From Rhodococcus triatomae (GTDB lineage Bacteria; Actinomycetota; Actinomycetes; Mycobacteriales; Mycobacteriaceae): DNA of 64,000 bases. The notes beneath the pieces were generated by a model, which made no database searches, was not told the origin of the DNA, and saw nothing but the letters and a program-made list of their open reading frames with translations. This document shows, piece after piece, positions 27,024 through 36,018 of this stretch (position 1 is the stretch's first letter; each line of letters opens with the position of its first letter). Made by a program: the position numbers and the translations under genes. The stretch lies in contig NZ_CP048814.1 of assembly GCF_014217785.1 (NCBI RefSeq), positions 620,001 to 684,000 on the forward strand, in the 5' to 3' direction.

Positions 27024-28118
27024 ATGAACAGCGTGCGCACACTCATCGATCTCTTCGCCGGCTGCGGGGGCATGACCAGCGGTTTCACCGCCGAGGGATT
27101 CACGTCAACACTCGCTATCGAGTTCGACCTCCATGCCGCGGCAACTTACGCTGCCAACTTCGGCGAGGATCACACACTGTGGAAAGATATCGGTGCGGTC
27201 AGAAATCAGCAGATTCCGAAGGCAGATGTGGTCATCGGCGGTCCACCGTGCCAGGGGTTCTCGAACCTAGGTTCAAGAGACGTCGACGATCCCCGCAACC
27301 AGCTATGGCGCGAGTACTTACGTGTCGTTCGTGCGGCGAACCCCAAGGTCTTCGTCATTGAGAATGTTGACCGATTCATGCGGTCGCAGGAGTTCGAGTT
27401 GCTCCTCGCCGAGGCCGACCACGGTTCACTCAAACGGTATGAGCTGTCGTACGGTCACCTCAATGCGGCAGACTTCGGCGTAGGCCAACGACGAAAGCGC
27501 ACGATAGTCATCGGCTCCCGCATCGGAAAGATCGAGCTGCCTGCTGCGACGCACGCCCGCGTGCCGGATGCCCGCAACGTGGCCCCCTGGGTGACAACTC
27601 GCGAACGCATTGGCGATGCACCTGAGACACCGACCTCAACATCGCTTCCCGATTCTACTGTCAGGGTCTTCGGTGAGAATGTTCCCGGTGTCTTTAAAGG
27701 CCTCGACATCCACCTTGGACGAACACCGACACCCCTGTCCCTGCAACGTTACGACCACGTCCCGCCCGGCGGGGGTCGTTTCGATGTACCTGACCATCTC
27801 CTTCCACGGTGCTGGCGCGAAAAGCCTTCCGGCACGACCGATGTCATGGGCAGGATGCGGTGGGACATGCCATCTCATACGATTCGGACTGAGTTCTTCA
27901 AGCCCGAAAAGGGTGCATATCTGCATCCCCAGTGGGACGCCCTCGGCAAGCACCGCGTCAACCGTCCAATAACACACTACGAGGCTGCACTACTACAAGA
28001 CTTTCCCGAGGATTTCCTATGGTGTGGGAGCAAAATTCAGATAGCCAAGCAGATCGGCAACGCGGTGCCCGTCGGGCTAGCTCGTGCTATAGCCAAGCAC
28101 ATTTCAGATTACCTGTGA
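27024..28118 (+). CDS. DNA (cytosine-5-)-methyltransferase of a type II restriction-modification system
   Basis: 364 residues with the canonical 5mC motifs in order: I LIDLFAGCGGM (AdoMet), IV GGPPCQGFSN (catalytic Cys), VI VIENVDRF, VIII QRRKRTIVIG, X QIGNAVPVGLA. The target-recognition region lies between VIII and X. It protects host DNA from the two endonucleases encoded directly downstream. ATG 27024. Since the neighbours are NaeI- and NgoMIV-like, the expected target is GCCGGC (inference). G+C content is visibly lower than in flanking chromosomal genes, suggesting acquisition by transfer. Confidence 0.95.
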   Translation: MNSVRTLIDLFAGCGGMTSGFTAEGFTSTLAIEFDLHAAATYAANFGEDHTLWKDIGAVRNQQIPKADVVIGGPPCQGFSNLGSRDVDDPRNQLWREYLRVVRAANPKVFVIENVDRFMRSQEFELLLAEADHGSLKRYELSYGHLNAADFGVGQRRKRTIVIGSRIGKIELPAATHARVPDARNVAPWVTTRERIGDAPETPTSTSLPDSTVRVFGENVPGVFKGLDIHLGRTPTPLSLQRYDHVPPGGGRFDVPDHLLPRCWREKPSGTTDVMGRMRWDMPSHTIRTEFFKPEKGAYLHPQWDALGKHRVNRPITHYEAALLQDFPEDFLWCGSKIQIAKQIGNAVPVGLARAIAKHISDYL

Positions 28119-28182
28119 TGCGTCCGCACTTGCCGATTGCCTCAGCTACTCATTGGAGTCCACCACCAGCATGCTTGGACAC

Positions 28183-29394
28183 ATGACCGACAGCACAGGA
28201 CTATTCGAGGTAGATACCGTTCCCAGCACAGGAGCCTCGAAGCGTCCGTCAGATGCACGAGCAACGGCAATGCGTCGCGTTCGGAATGGGTTCCGAAAGC
28301 ACCCCGACCCAACGAGCCCGATGTCCACGGTTCGCTATCGGCCGAAGCAAGCTCCACCATCCCCACCGAACGACCTCGAGCATGTGGCTTCGTTCTTCGA
28401 GAGTGCTCCAGACGGCCGCGAGCGTTTCCGCTGGACCCTGAGAGACTCACTCGATGAAGCCCTCGACGGTCAACGCACCGGTCGATGGTGTTACCAACAC
28501 CTCCGGAAGACGGAAAAGACCTATCTCGGAACGGCTGTCGAAATCAACCTGACTCGCGAGTTCGACATCTCGGATGGGCACGACCTCGACTGGAGGATCC
28601 TTGACACTGAAGTCGACTGCAAGTTCTCCCGCGATCTGGGAGGATGGGAAATTCCCACAGAGATGTACGTCTGTGCACACCACGGAGAGCAGTCAGCAGA
28701 TTACGACCAGATTGCCCTCCTAACCTGGTTGAACGATGACACCAAAGAGTGGGCTGCTGGACTTCTTCGAATTTCCGACAGCCGCCTCCGTTGGCGGCGG
28801 GACAAGTCGGGAGCAGACGTCCGCGCCTACAATAAAGATTTCAAACGCAGAATCTCTGAGAGCTCGTTGGCAGACATCTACTGGCTATGGGGAGGGATAC
28901 AGACCGATCTGCCCACGAATCTCCTCCGCCACCTACCCAAATCAACCCGTGACGAAATCCTCAAACCGGGATCGAGTGGGCAGGGTCGCGTGGACGCGCT
29001 TTTCCGCCACGTCCAGAATCGACTGATCAATCGCAATGTAGTCCTTACGGTCGGACAACAGGATGACGCGCCCAAACGGGCAAGAGACGCCCGCATACAC
29101 TTGAGACCGCACGGTATTATTGTGCTCGGACACGACCGGCCACACCAGAGGATCGCCGATTCGCTAGGACTTGAGATTCCTAGTAAAGGCTCGTGGATTT
29201 CCACGCGCGTTGCCCCTGTCCCGCCTGACGACGTACGCAGCAGCTTCTTCCTCGATGAACAGTGGTGGGCACGAGCCACCGGCGACGACGAGAGCGAAGC
29301 GCCGACCTTCCCGACGAAAAAATGGGATGGGCTCCGATTCGCCCCTCCGGCCGCTACAGGAACCAGCCGAACGGATATCACATGGGCGCCGTGA
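28183..29394 (+). CDS. NaeI-family type II restriction endonuclease
   Basis: Up to 403 residues. Strong resemblance to NaeI from memory: LDGQRTGRW, LRKTEKTYLGTAVEINL, the catalytic EVDCKFS (D-x-C-K), then LPKSTRDEILKPGSSGQGRV and RPHGIIVLGH in the second, DNA-binding domain. NaeI is a homodimeric type IIE enzyme that binds two GCCGGC copies and cuts GCC/GGC. The aligned NaeI start corresponds to ATG 28321 (357 residues). An upstream ATG at 28183 gives a 46-residue extension of unknown meaning, and a TTG at 28153 with GGAG is also possible. Follows the methyltransferase by 64 bp. Confidence 0.9.
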   Translation: MTDSTGLFEVDTVPSTGASKRPSDARATAMRRVRNGFRKHPDPTSPMSTVRYRPKQAPPSPPNDLEHVASFFESAPDGRERFRWTLRDSLDEALDGQRTGRWCYQHLRKTEKTYLGTAVEINLTREFDISDGHDLDWRILDTEVDCKFSRDLGGWEIPTEMYVCAHHGEQSADYDQIALLTWLNDDTKEWAAGLLRISDSRLRWRRDKSGADVRAYNKDFKRRISESSLADIYWLWGGIQTDLPTNLLRHLPKSTRDEILKPGSSGQGRVDALFRHVQNRLINRNVVLTVGQQDDAPKRARDARIHLRPHGIIVLGHDRPHQRIADSLGLEIPSKGSWISTRVAPVPPDDVRSSFFLDEQWWARATGDDESEAPTFPTKKWDGLRFAPPAATGTSRTDITWAP

Positions 29395-29439
29395 CCGTTC
29401 TCAGACCCGAGAGAGAGCACAATTTGGCAGGTTCAAGGC

Positions 29440-30294
29440 ATGGATCCTAAGTTCGCGCGTACTCTCTGCGGGTACCGCGCAGGGACGGCATTGCCATCGA
29501 CCTCTGACAAGGGTGATGTCAACTCGATCCGATGGGGCCGAGCGATGTTCGATGCGCTAGGTGTCGCCCACGCAACACCCGAAATCTCAGATGTCGGCAC
29601 GGCACTCGAAGTCGCCGTTGTCGAGGATCTCCGCGCGCGGCGCCCCGACCTAATCGTTGATCGGTCACGTATCGCTACCGATTTCGATCAGTATCGACAT
29701 CTTTCACAGCTGAAGAACTATATGTCCAGCTTTCACGATGATCTCGATCGTATCGAGATGGCAATCGCTGAAACGAAACAACTCGATACCTCGAAATCTG
29801 TAACAGCGCTACGGCGGCAGCTGAACACCATTCGGAACCATGCCGCCTCGAACCGCGGCTTTTTTTGCGCGCTGAAGGAGAACCTCGCCGAAGAGTCAAT
29901 GTTGAGGACGGACATCGCCGTAACTTCCCCTCGAAGTGGCCAGCGCCTACTAGTCGCACTCAGCTCCAAATGGTCGCTGCGGACTGACCGAGCACAGGAT
30001 TGCGTGTCGCAGGGAAGCAAACTCGTATCGCTGCGTAGAGGCCATATGCCACACTTCGCAGTCATCACGATGGAACCTCGTCCATCGATGCTCCGCCTGC
30101 TCACAGATGGTTCTGGATCCGTCGATTGCGTCTATCACGTTGCCTTCGGCGCCCTCAAGACCGCCGCCAACAGTCTTTCTAAGCAATCGATCCCGAGAAT
30201 GCCGGAGCAGCTTGATCTACTCGACCGGATGATCAAGCAGAATCGCATCAGACCATTTTCGGCGCTCCTCGATGAGATCAATCTCCTGCCATAG
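29440..30294 (+). CDS. NgoMIV-family type II restriction endonuclease
   Basis: 284 residues; NgoMIV is 286. Matches NgoMIV in order: an N-terminal glycine/serine segment, GTALEVAVVEDL (catalytic Glu), FDQYRHLSQLKNY, LRTDIAVTS (catalytic Asp), SSKWSLRTDRAQ (catalytic Lys, Cys of the prototype replaced by Ser), and PHFAVITMEPRPS followed by DCVYHVAF. NgoMIV is a tetrameric type IIF enzyme that cuts G/CCGGC. All three active-site acidic/basic residues are retained, so the enzyme looks intact. Starts 45 bp after the NaeI-like gene on the same strand; no second methyltransferase accompanies it. Confidence 0.88.
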   Translation: MDPKFARTLCGYRAGTALPSTSDKGDVNSIRWGRAMFDALGVAHATPEISDVGTALEVAVVEDLRARRPDLIVDRSRIATDFDQYRHLSQLKNYMSSFHDDLDRIEMAIAETKQLDTSKSVTALRRQLNTIRNHAASNRGFFCALKENLAEESMLRTDIAVTSPRSGQRLLVALSSKWSLRTDRAQDCVSQGSKLVSLRRGHMPHFAVITMEPRPSMLRLLTDGSGSVDCVYHVAFGALKTAANSLSKQSIPRMPEQLDLLDRMIKQNRIRPFSALLDEINLLP

Positions 30295-30298
30295 TCAC

Positions 30299-30323
30299 AA
30301 CCCACGGACGTCCAGTCTGGGTT
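30299..30323 (+). terminator. possible hairpin terminator of the restriction-modification operon
   Basis: AACCCA and TGGGTT form a perfect six-base inverted repeat around a 13-base loop, 4 bp after the endonuclease stop, followed by ATTCC. A second hairpin (CCCCT..GGCT / AGCCAGGGG, 30359-30389) lies further on. Neither has a strong T-run. Confidence 0.4.
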
Positions 30324-30531
30324 ATTCCACGCAGTAAGCAGGTCATTCCCGTTGTTCACCCCTGCGGCTCCTGTACCACTAGCCAGGGGCCTCACTGAAC
30401 CGTGCTGTGTGCGCTAACTATCTCCCACTCGTCAGATCCCAACCTCGCGCGCGCCGTCGCCGATGATCCGATCATTACATAGCAGGGGCAGCTCGACCCT
30501 GTGGCACCAGCGATCGCCCGGTGCGGACCCC

Positions 30532-30852
30532 TCAACCCATACCCACCCGCCCCTCGACCACCCCCAACGTCCGAGCAATCCGCCCATCGACATCGGCGAA
30601 CGCCTCACCACCGGCCGCGAATGCCTCACGCATGGCTACGATGACCTCTTCGTACTGCCCGATGCGAGTGCGGACCACCGCAGCCTTCGCCACGTACCCG
30701 GCGGTGAGTTGTCGGCCGGTCGCGAAGTCGCCCAGGCCGGTGAGCTGGTCGAGGCGTGAGGCCTCGCTCTGCGCCTCGCGCAGCATCTCCAACATCTGAT
30801 CGCAGATCCTGACGCACTGCTCGATCGCGTCGTCGTCCAAGCGAAATGTCAC
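30532..30852 (-). CDS. orphan small T7SS-like helical protein
   Basis: 106 residues, GTG start at 30852 with GGGGGATACC upstream. Paralogue of the 17978-18319 product: AMREAFAAGGEAFADVD matches AMRAAFVGGGEAFADQD and both have a central G-x-F-x-x-x-x-Q-L motif. Here it has no DUF3558 lipoprotein partner. Divergent from the cobalamin riboswitch and ABC operon. Function unknown. Confidence 0.6.
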   Translation of the reverse strand: MTFRLDDDAIEQCVRICDQMLEMLREAQSEASRLDQLTGLGDFATGRQLTAGYVAKAAVVRTRIGQYEEVIVAMREAFAAGGEAFADVDGRIARTLGVVEGRVGMG

Positions 30853-30934
30853 GGTATCCCCCCGTCGAAATCTTCCTCCCCTTGGCTGGGCATGCTACTT
30901 CAGCGCAGGTCGGCCGTATACCCGAATCCGGAGC

Positions 30935-31090
30935 GGATGCTAGGTTCACTTCCGCAGGGAACACCGGTGCGAATCCGGGGCTGTCCCGCAACTGTCACCG
31001 AGTAGCAGACCTTCATCCGATGGCCACGACCTCCCTGGGTTGGAAGGCCGAAGGCGAGTGTTGATCCGGGAGCCAGGACACCTGCACCGT
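30935..31090 (+). ncRNA. cobalamin (B12) riboswitch
   Basis: Conserved core elements are present in order: GGAACACCGGTGCGAATCC (30957-30975), then GCTGTCCCGCAACTGT (30979-30994), and the B12 box AGCCAGGACACCTGCACC (31070-31087), which sits 26 bp before the substrate-binding protein start. Folding would normally let cobalamin shut off expression of the downstream genes. Ends of the element are approximate. Confidence 0.88.
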
Positions 31091-31112
31091 AGTCAGGACC
31101 GAGTTCACGAGG

Positions 31113-32765
31113 ATGAAGATGCGAGTGTTCACTCGCCGCACCCGGCAGTCTGCCGCGCGGCCACCCCACCATGCCCCCACCCCGGCCCGGCGCCGCTCGA
31201 TCTTCGCGGCCGGGATGCTGGCCGTCGCGCTGGTCTTCGCCGGCTGCGCGTCCGGCGACACCGCCGACGACGCGACCGCCTCGGCGCAGCAGCTCCGAGA
31301 GGAGGGCGACGGCTCCCTGACCATCTACAACTCGTACAAGATCGCGGGCCTGGACCCGATCGGCACCGGCACGAACTGGCTGTTCGACTGGGGCATCGCG
31401 GAGAACCTGCTGCAGGTCACCGACGACGGCGACATCGAGCCGTGGCTCGCAGAGGACGTCTCCCGCGACGGCGACACCCGCTGGATCATCACCCTGCGGG
31501 ACGGCGTCACCTTCCAGAACGGCAAGCCCGTCGACGCGGAGGCCGTCGCGGCCGCCCTGTCCCGCCAGATCGCCGAATCCTCCAACGCGCAGGTCTACCT
31601 CGACCCTGCGACGACCGCGACGGTCGACGACGGCAAGGTCGTGCTCACCACGCCCGAACCCAACGCGATGGTTCCCGCGGCCCTCGCCGCCCGCGACAAC
31701 TCGCTGCAGATCTACGACGTCGCGGCCATGGAAGCAGCGGCAGGAGACTCAGCGCAGATCGTGAACGCCGGCGCCTACTCCGGCCCCTACGCGATCACCG
31801 AGTGGAACCCGGACAACCTCGTCCTCGCCCCCTACGCGGACCATTGGGAGGGCACTCCCCCGCTGACCGGGATCACCGTTCGCGTGGTTCCCGACGAGCA
31901 GGCCCGGCTCGCGGGCGTGCAGAGCGGGGAGGCCGACATGGCCTTCTACCCGTCCACGTCGGCGAAGCTCGAGCTCCAGGGCAACGACGACATGCACGTG
32001 CTGTCCTCCGAACTCGCTCTCCAGTCGCTGCTGGTGGAGATGAACCTGAAGGACGGGATCTTCACCGACACCGACGTGCGCAAGGCGTTCACCGCCGCCA
32101 TCGACTACGAAGGCATCGCCGCGGACGTCGGCAACGGCCAGTTCGCCCCCGCGGCCGGCCTCTACCCGGACACCATGTCCTTCGCCGTAGACAACCAGGT
32201 CCACGACCTGGACGAGGCGAACCGCCTCCTCGACGAGGCGGGCTGGGTCACCGGCGGTGACGGCATCCGGGAGAAGGACGGCCAGAAGCTGGTGGTGCGC
32301 TTCGTCACCCAGGCGCAGGGACCGGAGACCAACGACGTCGCCATCGCGATGAAGGACCAGGTCTCGCGCGCCGGGTTCGACCTGCAGATCGACAACGCCG
32401 AGGACTCCGCAGCGGTGAAGAACGATCCGACGGCGTGGGAATCATCGGTGGCACTGAGCGGTTCGCTGTCCGGCACCGCGGACCCGATCCAGCCGTACCT
32501 GGTGCGCTGGACCACCGACGGCTCCTCGAATGCCCAGGGCATCAGCAACCCGGAGATCGACGCGATCGGTGAGCAGCTGCGCGGCGAGTTCGACACCGAG
32601 CGCCGGGACGAGCTGCTCGAGCGCGCACAGGAGATCCTCGTCGCCGAGCAGGCTTACGTGGTGGCCGGGACGTTCAAGTACTTCACGGTGGTGACCGGTC
32701 CGGAATGGGCCGACTACCACGTGTCGAGCGTTCGCCGGCACATCACCAGCCAGACCGGCAAGTAA
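31113..32765 (+). CDS. ABC transporter substrate-binding lipoprotein (peptide/nickel family, SBP_bac_5)
   Basis: 550 residues. Long Arg-rich N-terminus, hydrophobic stretch and lipobox VFAGC (Cys45), so lipid-anchored outside the membrane. Family 5 binding-protein features: DPIGTGTNWLFDWGIAENLL, WIITLRDGVTFQNGKPVDA, DEANRLLDEAGW. ATG 31113; ATG 31119 has slightly better spacing from CGAGG. Located behind a cobalamin riboswitch and in front of two permeases and a double ATPase, so the cargo is predicted to be cobalt, a corrinoid or a precursor rather than a general peptide (inference from regulation). Confidence 0.9.
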   Translation: MKMRVFTRRTRQSAARPPHHAPTPARRRSIFAAGMLAVALVFAGCASGDTADDATASAQQLREEGDGSLTIYNSYKIAGLDPIGTGTNWLFDWGIAENLLQVTDDGDIEPWLAEDVSRDGDTRWIITLRDGVTFQNGKPVDAEAVAAALSRQIAESSNAQVYLDPATTATVDDGKVVLTTPEPNAMVPAALAARDNSLQIYDVAAMEAAAGDSAQIVNAGAYSGPYAITEWNPDNLVLAPYADHWEGTPPLTGITVRVVPDEQARLAGVQSGEADMAFYPSTSAKLELQGNDDMHVLSSELALQSLLVEMNLKDGIFTDTDVRKAFTAAIDYEGIAADVGNGQFAPAAGLYPDTMSFAVDNQVHDLDEANRLLDEAGWVTGGDGIREKDGQKLVVRFVTQAQGPETNDVAIAMKDQVSRAGFDLQIDNAEDSAAVKNDPTAWESSVALSGSLSGTADPIQPYLVRWTTDGSSNAQGISNPEIDAIGEQLRGEFDTERRDELLERAQEILVAEQAYVVAGTFKYFTVVTGPEWADYHVSSVRRHITSQTGK

Positions 32766-32777
32766 CACCGCCTCACG

Positions 32778-33719
32778 ATGCGTGTCCTGGCTATCGCCCG
32801 GCGCCGCGTCGTCGAGGCGCTGATCACCCTGCTGGGTGCGAGCGTGCTCATCTGGGCGCTCATGCCGCTGGCTCCGGGCAGCCCTGCGCGAATGATCCTC
32901 GTCGCGCAGGGCATCCCGGAACCGACGCCGCAGCAGATCAGCGACCTCGAGCGGGCGCTGCACCTGGACCAGCCGTTGCTCTCGCAGTACGTGCATTGGC
33001 TGTGGGGCGCCGTGCGGGGCGATTTCGGGCTCTCCTTCGCCTCCGGGCGTCCGGTCTCGGACGAGCTCGCCGGTCGCCTCCCGGCCACCCTCACGTTGGC
33101 GGCGGCGTCCCTGGTTCTCGCACTGGTTCTCTCCGTTGCGCTCGGTGTCGCCGCCGCCCAGTTCCCCGGACGCTGGCCGGACCACGGAACCCGAGGCCTG
33201 GCACTGCTGTTCGCCTCGATCCCGGGGTTCGTCATCGCCCTGCTGCTGATCCAGGTGTTCGTAGTCGGTTTCGGCGTGGGCAAAGCCGCACTGGACGGCA
33301 CCTGGCAGCAGGTGTGGATGCCCGCGCTCTGCCTGGCCGTCGGACTGTCCGACACCTGGTCGCGGCTGCTGCGCGCCAATCTCCTCGCCTTCATGGAAAC
33401 ACCGACCGCGCAGGTACTCGCGGCCCGGGGCGCCTCCCGCCGGCGAATCCTGTGGCGGCACGGGCTGCCCAACAGCGCGGTGCCCTCCCTGCACGCGCTG
33501 GCAGTCGGCGTCGCGATCCTCATCGGCGGAGCCACCGTGGTCGAAACCGTCTTCACCTGGCCGGGACTCGGCTCCTACGTCGTGGAGTCGGTCAAACACC
33601 GGGACCTGCCGGTGATCCAGGCGTTCACCGTGTTCGCCACCCTGTCCTACATCGTCACCAGTGTCGCCGCCGACATCGTGTCGGCCGTCGTCGACCGCAG
33701 AATCACGGTGGACGCATGA
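32778..33719 (+). CDS. ABC transporter permease (DppB/NikB type)
   Basis: 313 residues, six membrane helices, cytoplasmic EAA-loop region around ARGASRRRILWRHGLPNSAV. The N-terminal helix and the DxDQP-like periplasmic segment (LERALHLDQPLLSQYVHW) are typical of the DppB/NikB half of peptide/nickel importers. Starts 12 bp after the substrate-binding protein gene; its stop overlaps the start of the second permease (ATGA). Confidence 0.9.
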   Translation: MRVLAIARRRVVEALITLLGASVLIWALMPLAPGSPARMILVAQGIPEPTPQQISDLERALHLDQPLLSQYVHWLWGAVRGDFGLSFASGRPVSDELAGRLPATLTLAAASLVLALVLSVALGVAAAQFPGRWPDHGTRGLALLFASIPGFVIALLLIQVFVVGFGVGKAALDGTWQQVWMPALCLAVGLSDTWSRLLRANLLAFMETPTAQVLAARGASRRRILWRHGLPNSAVPSLHALAVGVAILIGGATVVETVFTWPGLGSYVVESVKHRDLPVIQAFTVFATLSYIVTSVAADIVSAVVDRRITVDA

Positions 33720-34621
33720 CTCGAACCCGACGCCCCACTCCGGCGCCGACGACGACCACGCCGCCGCACCGAGAACAGCCCCGCGACCCACGGCGGTTCC
33801 GGCTGCCCGGCCACTCCCTTCCGCTGTCGGTCCGCGCCGGGATCGTGCTGCTCGCCGCGCTGATCCTGGTCGCGATCGTGGGTCCGTGGATCGCGCAATA
33901 CCCGCCCGACGAGCCGCACTACGCGGACAAGCTCGTCGCCCCGAACGCCGAATACTGGCTCGGCACGGACCAGTACGGCCGCGACCAGTTCTCCCGGGTG
34001 GTGCACGGCCTGCGGCTGTCGTTGCTGTCGGCGTTCCTCGTCCTCGCCGGTTCCGCGACGATCAGCCTGCTGGTCGGCTTGCTGTCCGCCCTCTACGGCG
34101 GCCGCCTGGACCGGGCCGTGTCCCGCTGCATCGACATCGTCCTCGCCATCCCCGGCCTCGTTCTGGCACTGGCCGTGGTCGGGCTCCTCGGCCCGGGCTA
34201 CGTCAACCTCCTGATCGCCCTGGTCATCTCCAGTTGGGCGGCCGACGCCCGGATCGCCCGGGCGCTGACTCTCGAGGCCCGCACCCGCCCCTATGTGGTG
34301 GCCGCGCGGGTCGCGGGGGTGAGCCGCCCGGCGATCGGGGTCCGGCATCTGATGCCCGCGGTGTTTCCGCAATTCCTCATCGTCACCACGCTGCGCCTCG
34401 GCGGAATCGTCGTCTCACTGGCCGGATTGTCGTTCCTGGGGCTCGGGGTGCAGATGCCGGAAGCCGAACTCGGTGCCATGCTCGGCGACGCCCGCCGATT
34501 CCTCACCGCCGCACCGTGGCTCCTCCTCGCACCGTCGCTGGCGATCCTCGCGATGGCGACTGCGGCCAATCTCATCGCCGAGGGCATGCAGAGCAGGCGC
34601 GGGATGGGGGCCGTCCGATGA
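33716..34621 (+). CDS. ABC transporter permease (DppC/NikC type)
   Basis: 301 residues from ATG 33716. A Pro/Thr/Arg-rich cytoplasmic N-terminus, then the family signature APNAEYWLGTDQYGRDQFSR and VVHGLRLSL. Six helices; EAA region ARVAGVSRPAIGVRHLMPAV. The stop overlaps the ATPase start (ATGA). Pairs with the DppB-type subunit to form the import channel. Confidence 0.9.
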   Translation: MTRTRRPTPAPTTTTPPHREQPRDPRRFRLPGHSLPLSVRAGIVLLAALILVAIVGPWIAQYPPDEPHYADKLVAPNAEYWLGTDQYGRDQFSRVVHGLRLSLLSAFLVLAGSATISLLVGLLSALYGGRLDRAVSRCIDIVLAIPGLVLALAVVGLLGPGYVNLLIALVISSWAADARIARALTLEARTRPYVVAARVAGVSRPAIGVRHLMPAVFPQFLIVTTLRLGGIVVSLAGLSFLGLGVQMPEAELGAMLGDARRFLTAAPWLLLAPSLAILAMATAANLIAEGMQSRRGMGAVR

Positions 34622-36018
34622 GCGCCCCGATCGTCGAGATCCGCGGGCTCACCGTCTCGTTCGGCGACGAGCCTCCGGTTCTCCACGACATCGACCTCAC
34701 CGTCCGACGCGGCGAGACCGTCGCAGTGGTGGGTCCGAGCGGAAGCGGCAAGACCACCGTGGTCCGCGCGATCCTCGGAATGCTCGACGCCTCGGCGCGC
34801 GTCGGCGGCTCCGTCGTCGTGGACGGCGTCGACCTCACCGGTTGCACCGAACGCGAACGACGGGACCTACGAGGATCCGTCGTCGGGTACGTGAGCCAGG
34901 ACCCGTTCGGCGCGATGGACCCGATCATGGACGTGGGCACCAACATCGCCCAGGCATGGCGGATCAAGAAGCGCCCGGTCCCGGACGGCCGCATCGTTGC
35001 CGATCTCGCCGCGGTGGACATCGCCGACGCCTCCGCTCGGGTGCGCGAGCGCCCCTTCACCTGGTCCGGCGGGATGCTGCAACGGGGATCGGTGGTGACT
35101 GCCCGCGCCCTGGAGCCGAAGCTGGTCCTGGCGGACGAGCCGACGTCCGCACTCGACGAGGCCAACGCCCACCGGGTGATGGCGACGCTCACCGACGGTG
35201 CGGCGGCGCTGCTGATCGTCAGCCACGACCGGGCGCTGGTGGAGCAGTACGCGGACCGGGTCTACGTGGCTGATCACGGCACCCTCGTCGAGGCCGCGCC
35301 GTCGGTCCGCGTTGTCTCCGAACAGGTTCCGCCGCGGAACACCGCGCGCCCCGACACGGAACCGATTCTGCGGGCACGCGGGCTGACGAAGAAGTACCCG
35401 ACGGGCGGCGGGCTGCACCCGACCGATCTCGACGTGCACCGAGGCGAGATCGTCGGCCTCGCCGGCCCGTCCGGAGCAGGCAAGAGCACCCTCCTGCGGG
35501 TGCTCGCCGGAATCGAGCCGGCAAGTGGTGGCACACTCACCTGGGACGGGCTGGACGGACCGCCGCGCCCCGGGCAGGTGGGCATCGTGTTCCAGAACGC
35601 AGTGGGCAGTCTCGACCCGCACTGGCCGATCTACCGCAGCCTCACCGAACCTCTGGCCCCGCGGCTGCGGAGCCGACTCGCGAAGACCGAAGCACTGTCC
35701 GTGACTCGCACGGCGCTCGACCGGGTGGGGCTGGGCGACCTCGACCCCACCCGGCGACCGAGACAGTTGTCCGGCGGTCAGGCACAGCGAGTGGCCATCG
35801 CCCGGGCACTCGTGGGAGACGTGTGGCTGTTGCTCGCGGACGAGCCCACGGCCTCCCTGGACGATGCCACCTCGGAGCGGATACTCGACATCCTCCGCGG
35901 CCTCGCGGACGACGGTCTGCCCGTCGTGATGGTCTCGCACGCGGACCGCATGCTCCGGCGGGTCGCCGACACCGTGGTCAGAATCGAACCGACCGAGGAG
36001 CGTTCCAGCGTGGAATGA
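34618..36018 (+). CDS. fused double ATPase of the riboswitch-controlled ABC transporter
   Basis: 466 residues carrying two nucleotide-binding domains in one chain, replacing the usual separate DppD and DppF. Domain 1: Walker [10 protein letters not shown], Walker [14 protein letters not shown], but the signature loop reads WSGGMLQRG instead of LSGGQ. Domain 2: Walker [10 protein letters not shown], signature [15 protein letters not shown], Walker [13 protein letters not shown]. The 3' end overlaps the convergent luciferase-like gene by about 40 bp. Confidence 0.9.
   Translation: MSAPIVEIRGLTVSFGDEPPVLHDIDLTVRRGETVAVVGPSGSGKTTVVRAILGMLDASARVGGSVVVDGVDLTGCTERERRDLRGSVVGYVSQDPFGAMDPIMDVGTNIAQAWRIKKRPVPDGRIVADLAAVDIADASARVRERPFTWSGGMLQRGSVVTARALEPKLVLADEPTSALDEANAHRVMATLTDGAAALLIVSHDRALVEQYADRVYVADHGTLVEAAPSVRVVSEQVPPRNTARPDTEPILRARGLTKKYPTGGGLHPTDLDVHRGEIVGLAGPSGAGKSTLLRVLAGIEPASGGTLTWDGLDGPPRPGQVGIVFQNAVGSLDPHWPIYRSLTEPLAPRLRSRLAKTEALSVTRTALDRVGLGDLDPTRRPRQLSGGQAQRVAIARALVGDVWLLLADEPTASLDDATSERILDILRGLADDGLPVVMVSHADRMLRRVADTVVRIEPTEERSSVE

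Noticed and set aside
28183-28320. Possible remnant of a very-short-patch-repair (Vsr) gene before the NaeI homologue
   Set aside because: A basic ARATAMRRVR stretch was suggestive, but no Vsr motif follows and the frame runs straight into the endonuclease.
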